Positions 44,629-45,535 of a stretch of DNA of 45,535 nucleotides are shown here, in pieces. A program made the position numbers and the translations under genes. Position 1 is the first letter of the stretch. Each line of letters starts with the position of its first letter. The DNA is from Burkholderiaceae bacterium (GTDB lineage Bacteria; Pseudomonadota; Gammaproteobacteria; Burkholderiales; Burkholderiaceae_D): NCBI GenBank assembly GCA_018261755.1, contig JAGTRJ010000013.1, positions 1 through 45,535 on the forward strand, read 5' to 3'. Under the pieces are notes generated by a model. It saw only the letters and a program-made list of their open reading frames with translations, was not told the DNA's origin and did no database searches.

Positions 44629-45535
44629 ATGTCCAGTAATGATTTGCCGATGAACGCAGCCAATTCCGCTACAGCAACTTTTGCACCGACCGACCCGCTG
44701 TACGCGCTCCAGTGGCATTTTCCGATGATCGGCACGCTGGGCTACAGCGCCACCTACAACACCGAAGGTATCGAGCGCATCTGGAGTGAATATACTGGTG
44801 CCGGCGTGCATGTTGGCGTTTGGGATGACGGTGTTCAGCGCACGCACTGGGATCTGGCCGACAACTATGACGATTCGCTGCAGGTCAGCGTCGGCGGCAC
44901 GGTTAATGATGGCCAGCCGCCGGCCGGTAGTGGTGATAAATATGCGCACGGCACGTCGGTCGCCGGGCTGATTGCCGCCCAAGCCAACGGCTTGGGCGGT
45001 GTCGGCGTAGCTTTCGATGCCGCCATTACGGCCATCCGGATTTTTGGTGGCGCGGATGACGTCAATGAACACACCGATCGTTTCCTGCAGACACTGGACA
45101 GTCTCGGTCAATTCGACGTGACCAATCACAGCTATGGGTCAGATCCCGATTTCATCGATTACGGCGATGCGGCAAAGCACCAGGTGGCGGCCGAATTGGG
45201 CCGAAACGGATTGGGAACGATAAACATTACCGCAGCAGGTAACACCAACTGGGATGGCAATGGCGAGTATTCAAAAGAAACGCGTTTTACGGTATCAGTG
45301 GCAGCGCTGGAGGATACGCCTACCGGCAACCCCACCTTTTACTCCACCTACGGTGCGCACATTTTGGTGTCGGCACCTGCCGCCTTGGTCACAACTGACA
45401 TGCTGGGCATGACCGATGGCTACAACGGTCTGCTCGATGGTGATTACACGAACGACTTTGGCGGCACCTCAGCGGCAGCTCCGGTAACAACAGGAGTCGT
45501 TACCCTGATGCTGGATGCGAACGCGGGCTTGGGCT
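44629..45535 (+). CDS. Subtilisin-family (S8) serine protease, 5' part
   Basis: The frame is open for 302 codons and runs off the window. All four catalytic elements are visible: Asp in VGVWDDGVQRTHWDL (about residue 64), His in YAHGTSVAGLIA, the oxyanion Asn in ITAAGNTNWDGNG and Ser in GGTSAAAPVTTGVV. The start with DPLYALQWHF and GVWDDGV recalls the kexin/furin-like S8 branch. There is no N-terminal signal peptide (MSSNDLPMNAANSATATF), so secretion via a C-terminal RTX region and type I export is an attractive guess; the C-terminus is outside the window. GGAGG lies 8 bp before the ATG. Confidence 0.92.
   Translation, partial: MSSNDLPMNAANSATATFAPTDPLYALQWHFPMIGTLGYSATYNTEGIERIWSEYTGAGVHVGVWDDGVQRTHWDLADNYDDSLQVSVGGTVNDGQPPAGSGDKYAHGTSVAGLIAAQANGLGGVGVAFDAAITAIRIFGGADDVNEHTDRFLQTLDSLGQFDVTNHSYGSDPDFIDYGDAAKHQVAAELGRNGLGTINITAAGNTNWDGNGEYSKETRFTVSVAALEDTPTGNPTFYSTYGAHILVSAPAALVTTDMLGMTDGYNGLLDGDYTNDFGGTSAAAPVTTGVVTLMLDANAGLG

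Noticed and set aside
44786-44971. A 61-codon frame inside the protease gene
   Set aside because: It is a shifted frame within the S8 protease, whose own frame is open from 44629 to the window end and carries the catalytic motifs.

Overview
The window is a high-GC chromosomal segment of a betaproteobacterium, most likely order Burkholderiales. Gene content and neighbourhoods point there: dusB-fis-purH-ruvC-ruvA-ruvB, polA beside a LOG-family gene, a DUF2782 gene, thrB and a BPSS1780-type membrane protein, and gpmA-envC-ctpA-moeB divergent from a rhodanese-grxC-secB-gpsA run. An Oxalobacteraceae-like member is a reasonable guess, but this is inference from gene order and protein character, not a database result. 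Nearly all of it is dense housekeeping DNA. The less ordinary parts are the two ends and a few intergenic regions.

Layout. 1-1542 is the 3' part of a formate dehydrogenase alpha-subunit gene that appears to have lost two internal segments. 1712-1788 (minus) is initiator tRNA-fMet with its own promoter and terminator. 1970-9447 (plus) carries a zinc-ribbon Nudix hydrolase, dusB-fis-purH, ruvCAB with a LexA-like box just before ruvA, a MutT-type Nudix hydrolase and a two-TM potassium channel with a TrkA/RCK module. 9592-12437 (minus) holds the YlqF/RbgA GTPase and two tandem histone-deacetylase-family paralogues. mltB follows at 12669-13820. Between it and polA (minus) lies a palindromic element with perfect 33-bp inverted ends. 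polA and a LOG-family gene diverge with their start codons touching. 17738-20827 (plus) runs DUF2782, thrB, a membrane protein and argB, ending in a clear terminator.

21197-31982 (minus) is a complete type II secretion operon in the order gspG-H-I-J-K-L-M-N-D-E-F-C, without gspO. Upstream on the same strand are gpsA, an SH3-domain protein, secB, grxC and a membrane-anchored rhodanese. From 35028 (plus): gpmA, an EnvC-like amidase activator, the C-terminal protease CtpA, a MoeB/ThiF adenylyltransferase and a tiny exported lysine-rich protein. hpt (minus) follows, then a LysE/RhtB exporter, a 967-residue lipoprotein of unknown function and the start of a subtilisin-family protease that runs off the window.

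The most novel signal is a family of five short intergenic elements. Three copies (9461-9584, 20903-21025, and 40531-40653 on minus) align over about 123 bp. Two diverged copies (around 33068-33164 and 44501-44571) keep only the framework. Every copy has an inverted repeat of the form ATAC-N-GTAT, followed by a second ATAY-ACC half-site starting exactly 64 bp after the first, about six helical turns. The fixed spacing over diverged filler suggests a protein-binding or mobile element that I cannot assign to a known family.
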